From: DATNPH01 sp036703315
GTDB taxonomy: Bacteria; Cyanobacteriota; Cyanobacteriia; Cyanobacteriales; Coleofasciculaceae
Assembly (NCBI GenBank): GCA_036703315.1
Contig: DATNPH010000223.1
Coordinates: forward strand, 1 to 64,000
Length of the DNA: 64,000 nucleotides
Reading direction: 5' to 3'
The position numbers and the translations under genes were made by a program. Every line of letters begins with the position of its first letter. The first letter of the stretch is position 1. The notes under the pieces were generated by a model that worked only from the letters and a program-made list of their open reading frames with translations, searched no databases and had not been told where the DNA came from. Below are positions 37,386 to 47,000 of this stretch, one piece after another.

Positions 37386-37805
37386 TTGGCTTACAAAACA
37401 ATGGGTCGATTTTGGGTACGTGTGCCCGACGAATTACACAAACAAATAGAAGAGCAGTGTGAAGACTTAGGTTGGAATAAGTCCAAGTTTATTATTGAAG
37501 CCGTTAAAAGCTACCTTGATAAACCCATAGAAGTATCTGACTCATCTGAGTCTATGTCTGTCCCATCCACCCCATCAATAGATAACGAGGAGGAGGAGGA
37601 CGATGGCTTTAACGCAATGCTTTTAGAACTATCTGCACGTAGTCCAAGTAAGAAAAAGCCTACACTTTCTCTAGACCGCTTCTTTGAACTGCATGACGGA
37701 AGAGGACGCCTCAGATGGAGTGGTTTAGTCGCATGGGTAGGACTCGCTTTGTTAGCTGGTCTAGTTGCTTACATATTGGCTAGCCTCCTCCCAAAACCCT
37801 TCTGA
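37386..37805 (+). CDS. Membrane-anchored ribbon-helix-helix protein, uncharacterised
   Basis: A 139-residue protein of unusual architecture. Residues about 6-50 look like a ribbon-helix-helix DNA-binding domain: the strand RFWVRVPDELHKQIEEQ, then a helix and LGWNKSKFIIEAVKSYL. A Ser- and Glu-rich linker follows (EEEEDD near residue 72). Residues about 112-135 form one membrane helix (LVAWVGLALLAGLVAYILAS). The TTG at 37386 is taken because AAGGG lies 4 nt upstream; the ATG at 37401 is an alternative. The function could be a membrane-tethered DNA binder or an antitoxin-like regulator; no toxin partner is adjacent. Confidence 0.65.
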   Translation: MAYKTMGRFWVRVPDELHKQIEEQCEDLGWNKSKFIIEAVKSYLDKPIEVSDSSESMSVPSTPSIDNEEEEDDGFNAMLLELSARSPSKKKPTLSLDRFFELHDGRGRLRWSGLVAWVGLALLAGLVAYILASLLPKPF

Positions 37806-37831
37806 TTTTTATCACTTTAGCTATTAATGAT

Positions 37832-37862
37832 GGAAACCCCCTAGCATCACTAGAGGGTTCCA
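37832..37862. terminator. Hairpin between convergent small genes
   Basis: GGAAACCCCCTAG and CTAGAGGGTTCC pair with minor mismatches across a 6-nt loop, 27 nt after the ribbon-helix-helix gene. No clear T run is present on either side. Confidence 0.45.
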
Positions 37863-37867
37863 CCGAG

Positions 37868-38053
37868 TTACTTGATCCAGCATTTAACTATGACCACGGC
37901 GCTAAAAATAATGAGCAGTTGCAGTACACCTAGGTCTGGAGCGCTAACAGGAGCATGTTTCCCCGCAGATTCAATCACCAGTCTGTGAGTACTTGCAGCA
38001 CTATCTTTAGTGTCAGTATCTCTAGAGTCAACGACGAGTGCCGTCGCTGCCAT
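37868..38053 (-). CDS. Possible small single-span membrane protein
   Basis: A 61-residue frame from the ATG at 38053 (a TTG three codons upstream is also possible). The first 40 residues are polar, with two short charged clusters (SRDTDTKDSA). The last 18 form a hydrophobic helix (LQLLIIFSAVVIVKCWI). It lies between the moeB-like gene and a hairpin, in a region otherwise free of genes. I do not recognise a family; only its membrane helix and position argue for it. Confidence 0.3.
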   Translation of the reverse strand: MAATALVVDSRDTDTKDSAASTHRLVIESAGKHAPVSAPDLGVLQLLIIFSAVVIVKCWIK

Positions 38054-38105
38054 CGTAGCCAAAGATTATAACTGTCCTATTATTCAGATGCCAATGAAAT
38101 CCTGA

Positions 38106-39278
38106 TTAATACTGAGGCACCGATGGGTCGATTTCCTTACTCCAGGCAGTAATTCCACCTTTTACGTTGATGCCTTCAATTCCGGCATCTTTGAGAATTC
38201 CCAACGCTTTAGCTGATCGACCACCCATCTTACAATGCGCAATCAACCGATGACCGTTGAGCAGTTCCTTAACTTGTTCAACACCAAGCCCCTGTTCAAT
38301 GTCTGGTAATGGCACGAGAACAGCTCCAGGAATCTTGGCAATCTCATACTCATTGGGATTGCGAACATCCAGCAAGAGGAAATCATCCGCACCACTATCC
38401 AGGAGTTGCTTGAGTTCCTGCACGGTCATCTCTTGGATTGCCATCTGCTGTTTAGCCTCCTCTGCTTTCGCTTGCGTGACGCCACAGAAGAATTCATAAT
38501 CAATCAACTTCTCAATTACTGGGCGTACTGGATTAGGTCGAAGTTTCAGTTCGCGGAACTTCATATTGAGGGCATCATACAGCAATAAACGCCCACTCAA
38601 GGTTGTGCCTTTACCCAGAATAATTTTGACGGTTTCCGTTGCCTGGATAACGCCAATAATTCCTGGCAAAATGCCCAAAACACCTCCCTCTGCGCAGGAG
38701 GGCACCATTCCTGGTGGTGGGGGTTCCGGGTAGAGGTCACGATAGTTAGGACCGCCTTCATAATTAAAGACTGTTGCCTGACCTTCAAATCGGAAGATGG
38801 AACCGTAAACGTTGGGCTTGTCGAGTAGCACGCAAGCGTCGTTGACTAAGTAGCGGGTGGGGAAGTTGTCAGTGCCATCCACTACGATGTCGTAAGGCTT
38901 TAAAATATCCAGAGCATTCTCGGAAGTCAGGCGTGTTTCATAGAGGTCAACCTGGCAATTGGGGTTGATTTCGAGAATCCGGTCTTTAGCAGACTGAATT
39001 TTCGGTTTGCCTACCCAGGAAGTACCATGAATCACCTGACGTTGGAGGTTAGAGCTATCGACGATATCAAAATCAATAATGCCGATACGCCCAACTCCCG
39101 CAGCTGCGAGGTAAAGTAACAGAGGTGAACCAAGTCCACCAGTTCCGATGCACAGTACACTAGCAGCTTTGAGGCGTTTTTGCCCTTCCAGTCCAACTTC
39201 TGGCAGGATTAAGTGCCGAGAGTATCGTTCGTATTCTTCGTTTGTCAGCTGGATTTCATCCAGATTGGGATTGAGCAT
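38106..39278 (-). CDS. moeB: MoeB/ThiF-like adenylyltransferase with C-terminal rhodanese domain
   Basis: Activates the C-terminal Gly-Gly of a ubiquitin-like sulfur carrier (MoaD or ThiS type) by adenylation; 390 residues. Residues about 15-250 form the E1-like domain with the nucleotide loop CIGTGGLGSPLLLYL, IDFDIVDSSNLQRQ and VDGTDNFPTRYLVND. Residues about 275-390 form a rhodanese domain with the persulfide Cys in AHCKMGGRSAKAL. The paired CxxC zinc motifs of E. coli MoeB are not visible. The JAMM peptidase gene directly upstream on the same strand fits a carrier-processing role, since such peptidases trim or cleave sulfur carriers in other bacteria. Confidence 0.93.
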   Translation of the reverse strand: MLNPNLDEIQLTNEEYERYSRHLILPEVGLEGQKRLKAASVLCIGTGGLGSPLLLYLAAAGVGRIGIIDFDIVDSSNLQRQVIHGTSWVGKPKIQSAKDRILEINPNCQVDLYETRLTSENALDILKPYDIVVDGTDNFPTRYLVNDACVLLDKPNVYGSIFRFEGQATVFNYEGGPNYRDLYPEPPPPGMVPSCAEGGVLGILPGIIGVIQATETVKIILGKGTTLSGRLLLYDALNMKFRELKLRPNPVRPVIEKLIDYEFFCGVTQAKAEEAKQQMAIQEMTVQELKQLLDSGADDFLLLDVRNPNEYEIAKIPGAVLVPLPDIEQGLGVEQVKELLNGHRLIAHCKMGGRSAKALGILKDAGIEGINVKGGITAWSKEIDPSVPQY

Positions 39279-39362
39279 TTCAGTCGAGGTAGTGCAGACA
39301 AGACTCCTATCCTATCTAAATGCTTCTTGTCTGTGTAATTTTGGGATTCTTAATATAAGTTT

Positions 39363-39845
39363 TCAATTCGGCTGAGGAGTGACGGTGAGAGTTTCCTCGG
39401 GTTGGAACTGATGGTCATCATCAAGGCTCCAGCTTTTGAGGTCACAAGCTTTCCTTTGTAGAACGGAAACAATAATATACGAGTATTGTTGCCAAGCGAT
39501 CGCGCGATCAAATTCCGAAGGAACGGCTGGATGATCAGGGTGAGAGTGATAGATCCCGATGATATCGAGGTTGCGATCGCGTGCGTCTTTTTGTGCCTTG
39601 AGCATCACTATCGGTGCAATGCTGAAACGGTTGGCTTTACTAGATGAGCGTTGAACTGAACTATCAATGCATTGGAAGGCATCAGCGGCATCATCGTTCC
39701 AACTGTTCTGTGTTGGCAAAACCTCAATTAGAATTTTCACCTCACCACGTCGCTGACCTAATAGTAAGCCGCAACACTCTTCAGGATAGGTGTTTTCTGC
39801 ATGGGTTTGGATGGCTTGGAGATGATGAGAATGGAGTTTTAGCAA
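39363..39845 (-). CDS. JAMM/MPN+ (Mov34-type) metallopeptidase, M67 family
   Basis: Zinc isopeptidase-like protein of 160 residues from the TTG at 39845. The open frame extends back to 39947, but that part overlaps the serpin gene and does not look like the family; the fold begins LKLHSHHLQAIQTHA, so the TTG is preferred. The JAMM residues are complete: Glu22 (YPEECCGLLLG), then His100, His102 and Asp113 in HSHPDHPAVPSEFD. Bacterial homologues of this small type process ubiquitin-like sulfur carriers, as Mec does with CysO in Mycobacterium. It lies between the serpin gene (31-nt gap) and the moeB-like gene (84-nt gap), all on one strand. Confidence 0.9.
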   Translation of the reverse strand: MLKLHSHHLQAIQTHAENTYPEECCGLLLGQRRGEVKILIEVLPTQNSWNDDAADAFQCIDSSVQRSSSKANRFSIAPIVMLKAQKDARDRNLDIIGIYHSHPDHPAVPSEFDRAIAWQQYSYIIVSVLQRKACDLKSWSLDDDHQFQPEETLTVTPQPN

Positions 39846-39876
39846 AATTCGCGAGAATCCAAGTAGTACTTTACTT

Positions 39877-41142
39877 CTAGTTTTCCTTGGGTTCGACAAT
39901 CGAGCCCACAAATAGAATTGTTTCTGTCTGATTGTCACGAATGGCAAAAAAGAAGGGATGATCCATTGTCATCTCGATCGGGCCGGATCTTACCCCACCG
40001 CCCTGAGTTACAGCGGCAGCTTCAGTGCCTTCTTCATTAACTTCCACAAAAGTTTTGTGTTTCACCTTACTAAGCCAAAGAGATGAGGCAGTCATTGCTG
40101 AGAAATCAGCCTCTTTGCCGAAAGCTATCTCCATCCCCAGAGATTTTAAAGCCTCTTTCAGCTCGACTGTATATTCTACTTTGAAGCGCGGTAGAGTAAC
40201 ATTAATTCCCCCCTCATAAGGGGAGAACTGATCCATCCATTTGTGCCAGTTCTCGGCATTCAAACTCGCGTAAAATGTTTTGAGGCTGACTCCTGGGTTA
40301 GGAAGAAAGATGTACATGCTCAATCTCCCCTTTCCATAGGGCAAGCTGATTGCCCGAAACAGTTCATTCTCGTAGTACGGAAAATAGCCCAACTTCTGCT
40401 GACGCATCATCGGGTGCAGCTTTTGTGTTCCGTTAAGTAAGTTGAAGGGACGGCTTTGGGTTGCCTCTTTAGCAAATGGCTCTGTCCAGTTTCCTTTGAA
40501 GTAGATGGCATTGAGCAGGACAAAAACAGTATTGGGTTCAATCTCATCAACAATTTTTTCTATCTTTCCCTGAGTACTTTGCCTTACCCAACTGTTGATC
40601 ATTGATGAAGCCGTAGAATGACCAAAGTTGAGTTTTTTGACATCGGCTTGATAGACATTCTGGATTATTTGCATAAATTCTGGCTTGAAGGGTTCACCTT
40701 CCCTAGCCCAGAGGGAATTTGCAATAGAGAGCTGAACTTTGGGATCGGGATTGTTTAGGCTGGTTTTCAAGACAGAGTTAGCTTGATTGATTTCCTGAGG
40801 ACTCATCCCTTGTAGTTCTAAAGTTTGGGCGATCGCTTGCTGAGTTTTGCCATTTGCTCCGCCATAGATCATATCGAGGGCGATCGCCACGCTAGCCGGA
40901 GAGATAAAAATATTCTCGTTGGATTGTTGCTTGAGGATTTCCGAGAACAGCTTGAAGCTCAATCTGGTATTAGCAGCAACCAGCTTGGTATTTACAACCG
41001 GATCAGAAGCCTGTTTGCTGGGAGGAGGCTCTGCCTTAGGAGCAGCTACACTAGCGGGTTGCTTTGCACTAAAAACTCCAGCCAAGCCCAAGACAGTCAG
41101 GTAGATGGAGGCTGCTAGAATGACCCTATTGTTTATTTTCAT
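39877..41142 (-). CDS. Exported serpin (serine/cysteine protease inhibitor)
   Basis: Suicide-type protease inhibitor, 421 residues. The N-terminal hydrophobic stretch (VILAASIYLTVLGLAGVFSA) followed by a Pro/Ala-rich linker indicates export, so it likely works in the periplasm or outside. The serpin core runs from about residue 55, with IANSLWAREG, FVLLNAIYFKGNW and the C-terminal MDHPFFFAIRDN. The reactive loop is intact: the hinge EEGTEAAAV has small residues as needed for inhibition, followed by TQGGGVRSGPIE. Counting back from the C-terminal motif puts P1 at Arg, and counting from the hinge puts it at the next Ser, so a trypsin-like target is likely but not certain. Confidence 0.94.
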   Translation of the reverse strand: MKINNRVILAASIYLTVLGLAGVFSAKQPASVAAPKAEPPPSKQASDPVVNTKLVAANTRLSFKLFSEILKQQSNENIFISPASVAIALDMIYGGANGKTQQAIAQTLELQGMSPQEINQANSVLKTSLNNPDPKVQLSIANSLWAREGEPFKPEFMQIIQNVYQADVKKLNFGHSTASSMINSWVRQSTQGKIEKIVDEIEPNTVFVLLNAIYFKGNWTEPFAKEATQSRPFNLLNGTQKLHPMMRQQKLGYFPYYENELFRAISLPYGKGRLSMYIFLPNPGVSLKTFYASLNAENWHKWMDQFSPYEGGINVTLPRFKVEYTVELKEALKSLGMEIAFGKEADFSAMTASSLWLSKVKHKTFVEVNEEGTEAAAVTQGGGVRSGPIEMTMDHPFFFAIRDNQTETILFVGSIVEPKEN

Positions 41143-41245
41143 GATGAACCCGTAACCAGTGCCTTATCAGGTCGCTAGTATAGCCTAGCTTTTTTGTAAT
41201 CTGTCTAGACTTCACTAAGCGAGCGCACTTGGTATAAGTAGGGAA

Positions 41246-42457
41246 TCACTCTGAACTGGAGACGAGAGCTTCGGCTGAATAACGAATATTGGCTTGTTTG
41301 AGGCGGGACAGTGCTTCTTGTAAGCGATCGCACTCGGCAATCAAACTTATCCGCACATACCCCTCTCCGGCGACACCAAAGGCATTTCCTGGTGTCACCA
41401 CAACACCCGTTTTCTGCAAGACATTGAGGGCAAAGTCAGTTGAACCCATTCCCACCGGGCAAGGTACCCAGAGATACATGGTCGCTTTAGACTTAGGAAT
41501 GTTCCAACCCAGTTGACCTAACCCTTCAATCAGAAAATCACGACGGCGGCGGTAACGTGCTTGAACTTCATGTACATAGACATCAGGTAGCTGCAAGGCG
41601 GTTTCAGCCGCGGTTTGCAAAGCGGCAAAGATGCCATAGTCCAGATTGGTTTTTAGTGTGCGCAACCCTTGAATAATATGGCGATTACCGACAACGAAGC
41701 CAACCCGCCAGCCTGCCATGTTGTAAGTTTTCGATAAGGTGTGAAACTCGACGCCTATTTCCTTAGCGCCAGGAATTTCTAGCAAACTCGTAGGCTGATA
41801 GCCATCAAACGCGAGTTCGGCATAACACAAGTCATGGACGAGTAAAATCTCGTACTTTTTCGCAAAAGCAACGATGTCTTTGAAAAATTCGCGGGGAGCC
41901 GTGGCGGTTGTGGGATTACTCGGATAGTTAAAGTAGAGAATTTTTGCGCGCTGGGCAACGTCGTCGGGAATCGCCCCTAAATCAATCACCCAGTCATTTT
42001 CAGGCTTTAGAATCAGGGGGTGGACGGTAGCACCAGCAATTAACGGACCCCGAAAATGAGCGGGATAGGCAGGAGTAGGTACTAAAACCACGTCACCTGG
42101 ATTGATGTAGGCTAGGGCAAGGTGTGTTAGTCCTTCCTTAGAACCTAACAGGGGCAAAGCTTCGCTATCCGGGTCAAGCTCAACATCATAGCGGCGCTGA
42201 TACCAACTGGCGATCGCACGGCGAAAACTAGCCGTCCCTTCAAATGGTGGATAGCCGTGGTTGAGGGGATTTTTCAGGGCAGCGATCGCCGCTTCGATCA
42301 CTGGTTCAGGCGCTGAACCATCGGGATTTCCCATCCCTAAGTCAATTAAATCCAGCCCCTGTTCGCGGGCACCTGCCTTCAGTTCATCCAAACGAGCGAA
42401 CACATAGGGCGGCAGTGCACTCAGACGATCTGCTGGGGTGATCCAACTTAAATTCAT
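41246..42457 (-). CDS. PLP-dependent class I/II aminotransferase (aspartate aminotransferase-like)
   Basis: Fold-type I aminotransferase of 403 residues. The PLP lysine lies in FHTLSKTYNMAGWRVGF. NYPSNPTTATAP and VHDLCYAELAFDG supply the usual Asn and Asp/Tyr cofactor contacts, and the C-terminal YVRISLIA has the substrate-carboxylate Arg. The N-terminus (ALPPYVFARLDELKA, then DLIDLGMGNPDG) places it among COG0436 enzymes annotated as aspartate or LL-diaminopimelate aminotransferases; I cannot choose the substrate. It follows the alcohol dehydrogenase gene by 96 nt on the same strand. Confidence 0.92.
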   Translation of the reverse strand: MNLSWITPADRLSALPPYVFARLDELKAGAREQGLDLIDLGMGNPDGSAPEPVIEAAIAALKNPLNHGYPPFEGTASFRRAIASWYQRRYDVELDPDSEALPLLGSKEGLTHLALAYINPGDVVLVPTPAYPAHFRGPLIAGATVHPLILKPENDWVIDLGAIPDDVAQRAKILYFNYPSNPTTATAPREFFKDIVAFAKKYEILLVHDLCYAELAFDGYQPTSLLEIPGAKEIGVEFHTLSKTYNMAGWRVGFVVGNRHIIQGLRTLKTNLDYGIFAALQTAAETALQLPDVYVHEVQARYRRRRDFLIEGLGQLGWNIPKSKATMYLWVPCPVGMGSTDFALNVLQKTGVVVTPGNAFGVAGEGYVRISLIAECDRLQEALSRLKQANIRYSAEALVSSSE

Positions 42458-42553
42458 TAGAAGACCAGGCTCTCCTCAATAATCAAAACAATATCAAGAT
42501 TCGGCACTCTACTGACAGGTGCTCCTCAATCTAACTGGGCAATTCCCAGTCGA

Positions 42554-43735
42554 TCAAGTCTGTTCCTTCGTAAGTGCCGTTGTTAGATTCAGCTGGCTGC
42601 GGCTTTTCTCAACTGGCGTTGTCGTAGACACCATTGCCGCCAGTAGCTGCTCAGGCACCACCTCAAACGGTAGCCGATGAATATCAGAGCGAACATCACA
42701 GGCAATTTCAGCGGCTTGCCGTAATTGTGCCAAAGTAATGTTCCCTAAACCTAAATCATCGAGAGTTTGAGGTAAACCGATCGCGTCGTAAAACTTCAGT
42801 AGTTGTTGCCGTGCTGAGGCGGCTAGTTGGTTGCCCTGAAGCATTTCTTCTAAACGCAGTTGCACGAGAATACCATAGGCGACTTTCTCACCATGCAGGG
42901 CGTTGTGAGCTGCCGGAATGTGCGTTAAGCCATTGTGGACAGCATGAGCCGCGACGGTACGACATTGGGCACCGCCTAAACCTCCAATCACACCAGCCAG
43001 TAAAACTGTGGCATCGACCACTTCCCGCCAAACTTCACTGCCTGGTTCTTTTAAGGCATCAGCTGATTTTTGAAAGAGAATATCTCGCAAAACTCTCGCC
43101 TCTTGTACTGCGGCAATAATTAAGGTTACAGGAGAACTGCCACTGCTGACAGAGGCTTCGTACCATTTTGCTAAGGCATCACCAATTCCAGCTACTAGGG
43201 TACGCTGTGGCGCACTCTCAATTAGGTCGTAATCCAGTACTAGCAAGTCTGGGCAACGGTCAAGAGCAACATCATACAGAAAAGCTCCCTGGTCGGAATA
43301 TATGTTAGATAGAGCCGTCCAAGCGGCGCAGGTAGCCGCAGAAGTCGGTACTGTGACAATAGGAAGTTTGCACTGGTAAGCGAGGAGTTTGGCTGTATCT
43401 AAGGCTTTACCGCCGCCGATGCCGATGATTAAGTCAGCTTGGTGCGAGGCGACAGCTTCTCGTAGCGAGGCTAGGGAGGCTTCACTGCAATCAGGACTAT
43501 AGGAGGCAAAGCAAGAGTTCAGCTGCTGCTTTTCTAGGACAGAGTGCACTTGCGATCGCATTGATGATACAGTGCGTGAAGCGGAGCTATCCCGAAAGGA
43601 ATCGCCGCCCACAACCAAGGGACGTTGTCCCAAACGGGCGATCGCTTCTCCTGAGAGTTTCAGTGCCTGAGAGCCACGTAATACCTGACTCGGTGCAACA
43701 CTTAGAGACAGCAGGGCGGTAGGGGCTTGGTTCAT
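42554..43735 (-). CDS. Iron-containing alcohol dehydrogenase (glycerol-dehydrogenase-like)
   Basis: NAD(P)-dependent dehydrogenase of 393 residues with the GldA-like fold. The dinucleotide site is in LIIGIGGGKALDTAKLLAY, and TVPTSAATCAAWTALS follows. Metal ligands are recognisable as an Asp in GIGDALAKWYEAS and histidines in AAHAVHNGLTHIPAAHNALHG. It is slightly longer than typical GldA (about 365). The substrate is unproven; glycerol, a related polyol or a glycerol-phosphate are all possible. It is probably co-transcribed with the aminotransferase gene. Confidence 0.9.
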   Translation of the reverse strand: MNQAPTALLSLSVAPSQVLRGSQALKLSGEAIARLGQRPLVVGGDSFRDSSASRTVSSMRSQVHSVLEKQQLNSCFASYSPDCSEASLASLREAVASHQADLIIGIGGGKALDTAKLLAYQCKLPIVTVPTSAATCAAWTALSNIYSDQGAFLYDVALDRCPDLLVLDYDLIESAPQRTLVAGIGDALAKWYEASVSSGSSPVTLIIAAVQEARVLRDILFQKSADALKEPGSEVWREVVDATVLLAGVIGGLGGAQCRTVAAHAVHNGLTHIPAAHNALHGEKVAYGILVQLRLEEMLQGNQLAASARQQLLKFYDAIGLPQTLDDLGLGNITLAQLRQAAEIACDVRSDIHRLPFEVVPEQLLAAMVSTTTPVEKSRSQLNLTTALTKEQT

Positions 43736-43928
43736 CTTGCCTGTAGCATGAAAATTCGAGAGGACGAGTAAGGCATCTAATATCCTAACTGAGGAGTTGG
43801 AGTTCAGATTTTAGAAGCCTACTAACATACTACAAAACCGCGATCAGCTCAACCCATTTGTTGGGCGTTCAGTAATTCCCTGTTGCTGGTTGTAGTCCCC
43901 TTACCAAGAAGTCCTGAAAATCTCTGTT

Positions 43929-44055
43929 ATACCAATTGGTCTTAAAAATGACACACATCCTCACGGTAATAGGTTGTAGATTCCTTCCTACCACCTATTA
44001 CCTAACACCTAAAACCTAATCACCGATAAGTGTCAAACATTTAACCAAATGGTAT
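43929..44055. repeat. 127-bp palindromic (MITE-like) element with nested hairpins
   Basis: Outer arms ATACCAATTGGT (43929-43940) and AACCAAATGGTAT (44043-44055), middle arms TGACAC and GTGTCA, and an inner 15-nt stem GGTAATAGGTTGTAG (43965-43979) with 43988-44002 nest inside one another. It lies in the 346-nt spacer between the alcohol dehydrogenase start and the end of the second RND pump gene. Pentamer/heptamer tracts (CTCACTCCTCACTCC) follow up to the pump stop codon. No gene is seen in this spacer. Confidence 0.7.
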
Positions 44056-44081
44056 TACTCCTACTGGCTACTCCTCACTCC

Positions 44082-47000
44082 TCACTCCCCATTTTCAGAG
44101 TAGTGAACTGAGCTACTAGAAACTGTCTCCAAAGATGCCTCTTCCATAATGACTTGCTGCTTTCTGTGTGAGCGTTTGCCTCTTCCAGTTCCAGGAAACT
44201 CGTGGAACATGACATAGAAGCAGGGAATAATAAACAAGGCGAGAATTGTTGCTACCGACATCCCAAAAAACACAACAATGCCCAGTGGTTGTAAGAATTC
44301 TGAGCCTTCCCCAATTCCTAGAGCCAAAGGAAACAAGCCTAAGACTGTGGTAACAGTAGTCATCATAATCGGTCGCAGGCGTTGAGGAGCAGCTTTCAGG
44401 ATTGCAGTTTTCCGATCAACGCCCTCCTGTTCTCGGATTTGGTTCGCTAGCTCAACCATAATGATGCCAATATTAACCACAATTCCTACCAACAACACAA
44501 CACCAACTAACACGGTGGCACCAATGGCAGTTTTGGTAACGTAAAGCCCGAAAATTCCCCCAGCTAAAGCGAGTGGTAAGGTGAACATAATCACCAGTGG
44601 GTCAATTAGGGAGTTGTATTGCACCGCCATTACCACGAATACTAGGAACGCTGATAAAGCTCCTAAAAGCTTGAGAGAATCTTGCAGCAGTTGATTCGAT
44701 TGAGCAGCAGAACTCGGTATTACCGTGACGCCTGGAGGTAATTGCAACGTTCCCAGCACAGCATTGACTTCTTTTAAGGCATCACCAAGACTGACTCCTT
44801 CACTCAAATTCCCGGCAGCGATGAAAACCTGCCTCTGGTTAATCCGTTGAATTTCACCAGGGGCTTGACCTTCTTCAATTGTGGCGACTTCTCCTAAGCT
44901 GATGGGGCGGTTGCCATTCACAAACAACGGGATCTGCCTGATTTGGGAAGCACGTCGTGCGGCTTCTTGCTCCAGCTGGACTCGCACATCCACCAAGCGA
45001 TTGCCTCGTTGCAGTTGGGTTGGCACTGAACCTTCGATCGCCGTCTGGATGGTATTCCCAATTTCTTGCGCGGTTAGGCCTAAGGCTGCAACTCGCTCCC
45101 AATCAGGTTTAATTTGGATTTCCGGTTGTCGAGGGTCGGCGTTGGGTCGAAACCTCGCACTTTTGACTCGCTCATCTAAGGTTGCTAAGACTTGACGCCC
45201 AGCCTGAACTAGCGATCGCTCATCGTTCCCTTGCAGGATGACATCAACTTCTGCCCCCCGAACCGGTGAGTTGTTCAGAATAATACCCCGCACCTCACCA
45301 GGAGATAGGCGTAGACGAGTTTCTACCAAGTTGAGTTTGTTCAACTCCTGAGTCACCCGCTCCACAAACGCTTCAATATCACTACCTTGTTTCAGTACGA
45401 TGGTGCTGGAGCTGCGTAGAGGGTTTGATGTGGTGTTGCTGCCAAACAGAAATCCTCCGGCGGTAGTAAAGGTATACTCGGTTTCTGGCTGTTTGAGGAG
45501 AAGGTCATCCACAATTTTCATTACCTTCCGGTTTGTATCTACCGTAGTACCGGGAGGGAATTGGGCAACCAAGTTGGCTTGTCCCGTGCTAATCCGAGGC
45601 AGGATTTCTTGGGGAATTTGACCCGCCATTACCGCCGTGCCGCCACCGAGAACTAAAAAGGCGACGCATGTGAACACCCATCGCCAACGCAGTACCAGAG
45701 CCAGCATGCGGCTATAGCTGTGTGTCGCATCGTCAAATCGACGGTTAAACTGCCGCAGTAGCCAAAACTGACTCACGCGACTTGACCAAGGAATCGCTAG
45801 CAAGCGGGATGTAAGTACCGGAGTAACCGTCAGCGCTACCAACAGTGAAGCAGCCACGGCAAAGCAAATGGTGAGAATTAACTCATTAAATAGCAGAGAG
45901 AAAAAGCCACCAATCAGCAAAAACGGCAGAACAGACGCTAGGTTAGCACCAGTAGCAGCAACCATTGCCGATTCCACTTCCTGAGAGCTAGAGATCGATT
46001 CTTCGATCATCTCCTTGGAACTCAACTGTCGTTTTTTCAGCTGATTTGGAATCATGCCAGTACGTTCGGCAATGTTCTCGATGATCACGACACTCGTATC
46101 AACCGCCTGACCAATCCCCAACGTCAGACCTGCCAAACTGAACACGTTGAGGGACAAGTTAAAAAATTTCATCAAGATAATAGCGGTCAGCGTACAGAGG
46201 GGAATTGTCAGGGAGATAATAAAGGTTTGCCTGAGCGACCCTAAAAAGAACAAAACCGCTACGGCTGCAAGTAATGCTCCAGTAACTGCTGAATTGATAA
46301 CATCCGCGAGGGAATTTCTAATAAATCTTGATTCATCCAGAGTAGGAATCAGCTTCATGTCCTCTGGAATCAGACCAGACTTCCTGAGTTGAGCAATGCG
46401 ATTTTTGATGCCTTCAACTACTGTTACCGTGTTGGCATCAGGTTGCTTCTGGATGCTAATTTTGACGGCTGGTTCCCCATTGAGGGAAACAAACACTCGT
46501 TGCTCTTCGGTGCCATCAATGACTTCGGCAAACTCCCGCAAGTAGACGCGACGAGCAGGAAGAGAGGAGGCAGGGGAGGCAGGGGAGGCAGGGGAAGCAG
46601 CAGATACCTCAAAAGAAAGGTTACGGATTTCATCGGCATTGCGAAATCGTCCAACCGTGCGCGTTAGTGGCTCTGAATTCTCGCCTTGCAAACGACCACC
46701 GGAGATATCAATGTTACGCTCTCTCAGGGCAGTTAAGACATCATTCAAAGCAACTCCCTGAGCTTGCAAGCGCCTCAAGTCAATGTTGACTCCTATTTCT
46801 TCTGCAACACCACCTGAAACATCTACGGAGGCAACACCATTCACCACACCGAGTTCGCGAGAAAATTCTTCATCAGCAAACACCCGCAACTCCACATCTC
46901 GCAGAGAGGAAGATTGCAGTGCTAGTTCGTAAACGGGTAGTTGGGAGGGGTCAACTTTGAACAGGCGGGGCTCTTCAATCGTATCCGGAAGGTTGCCGCG

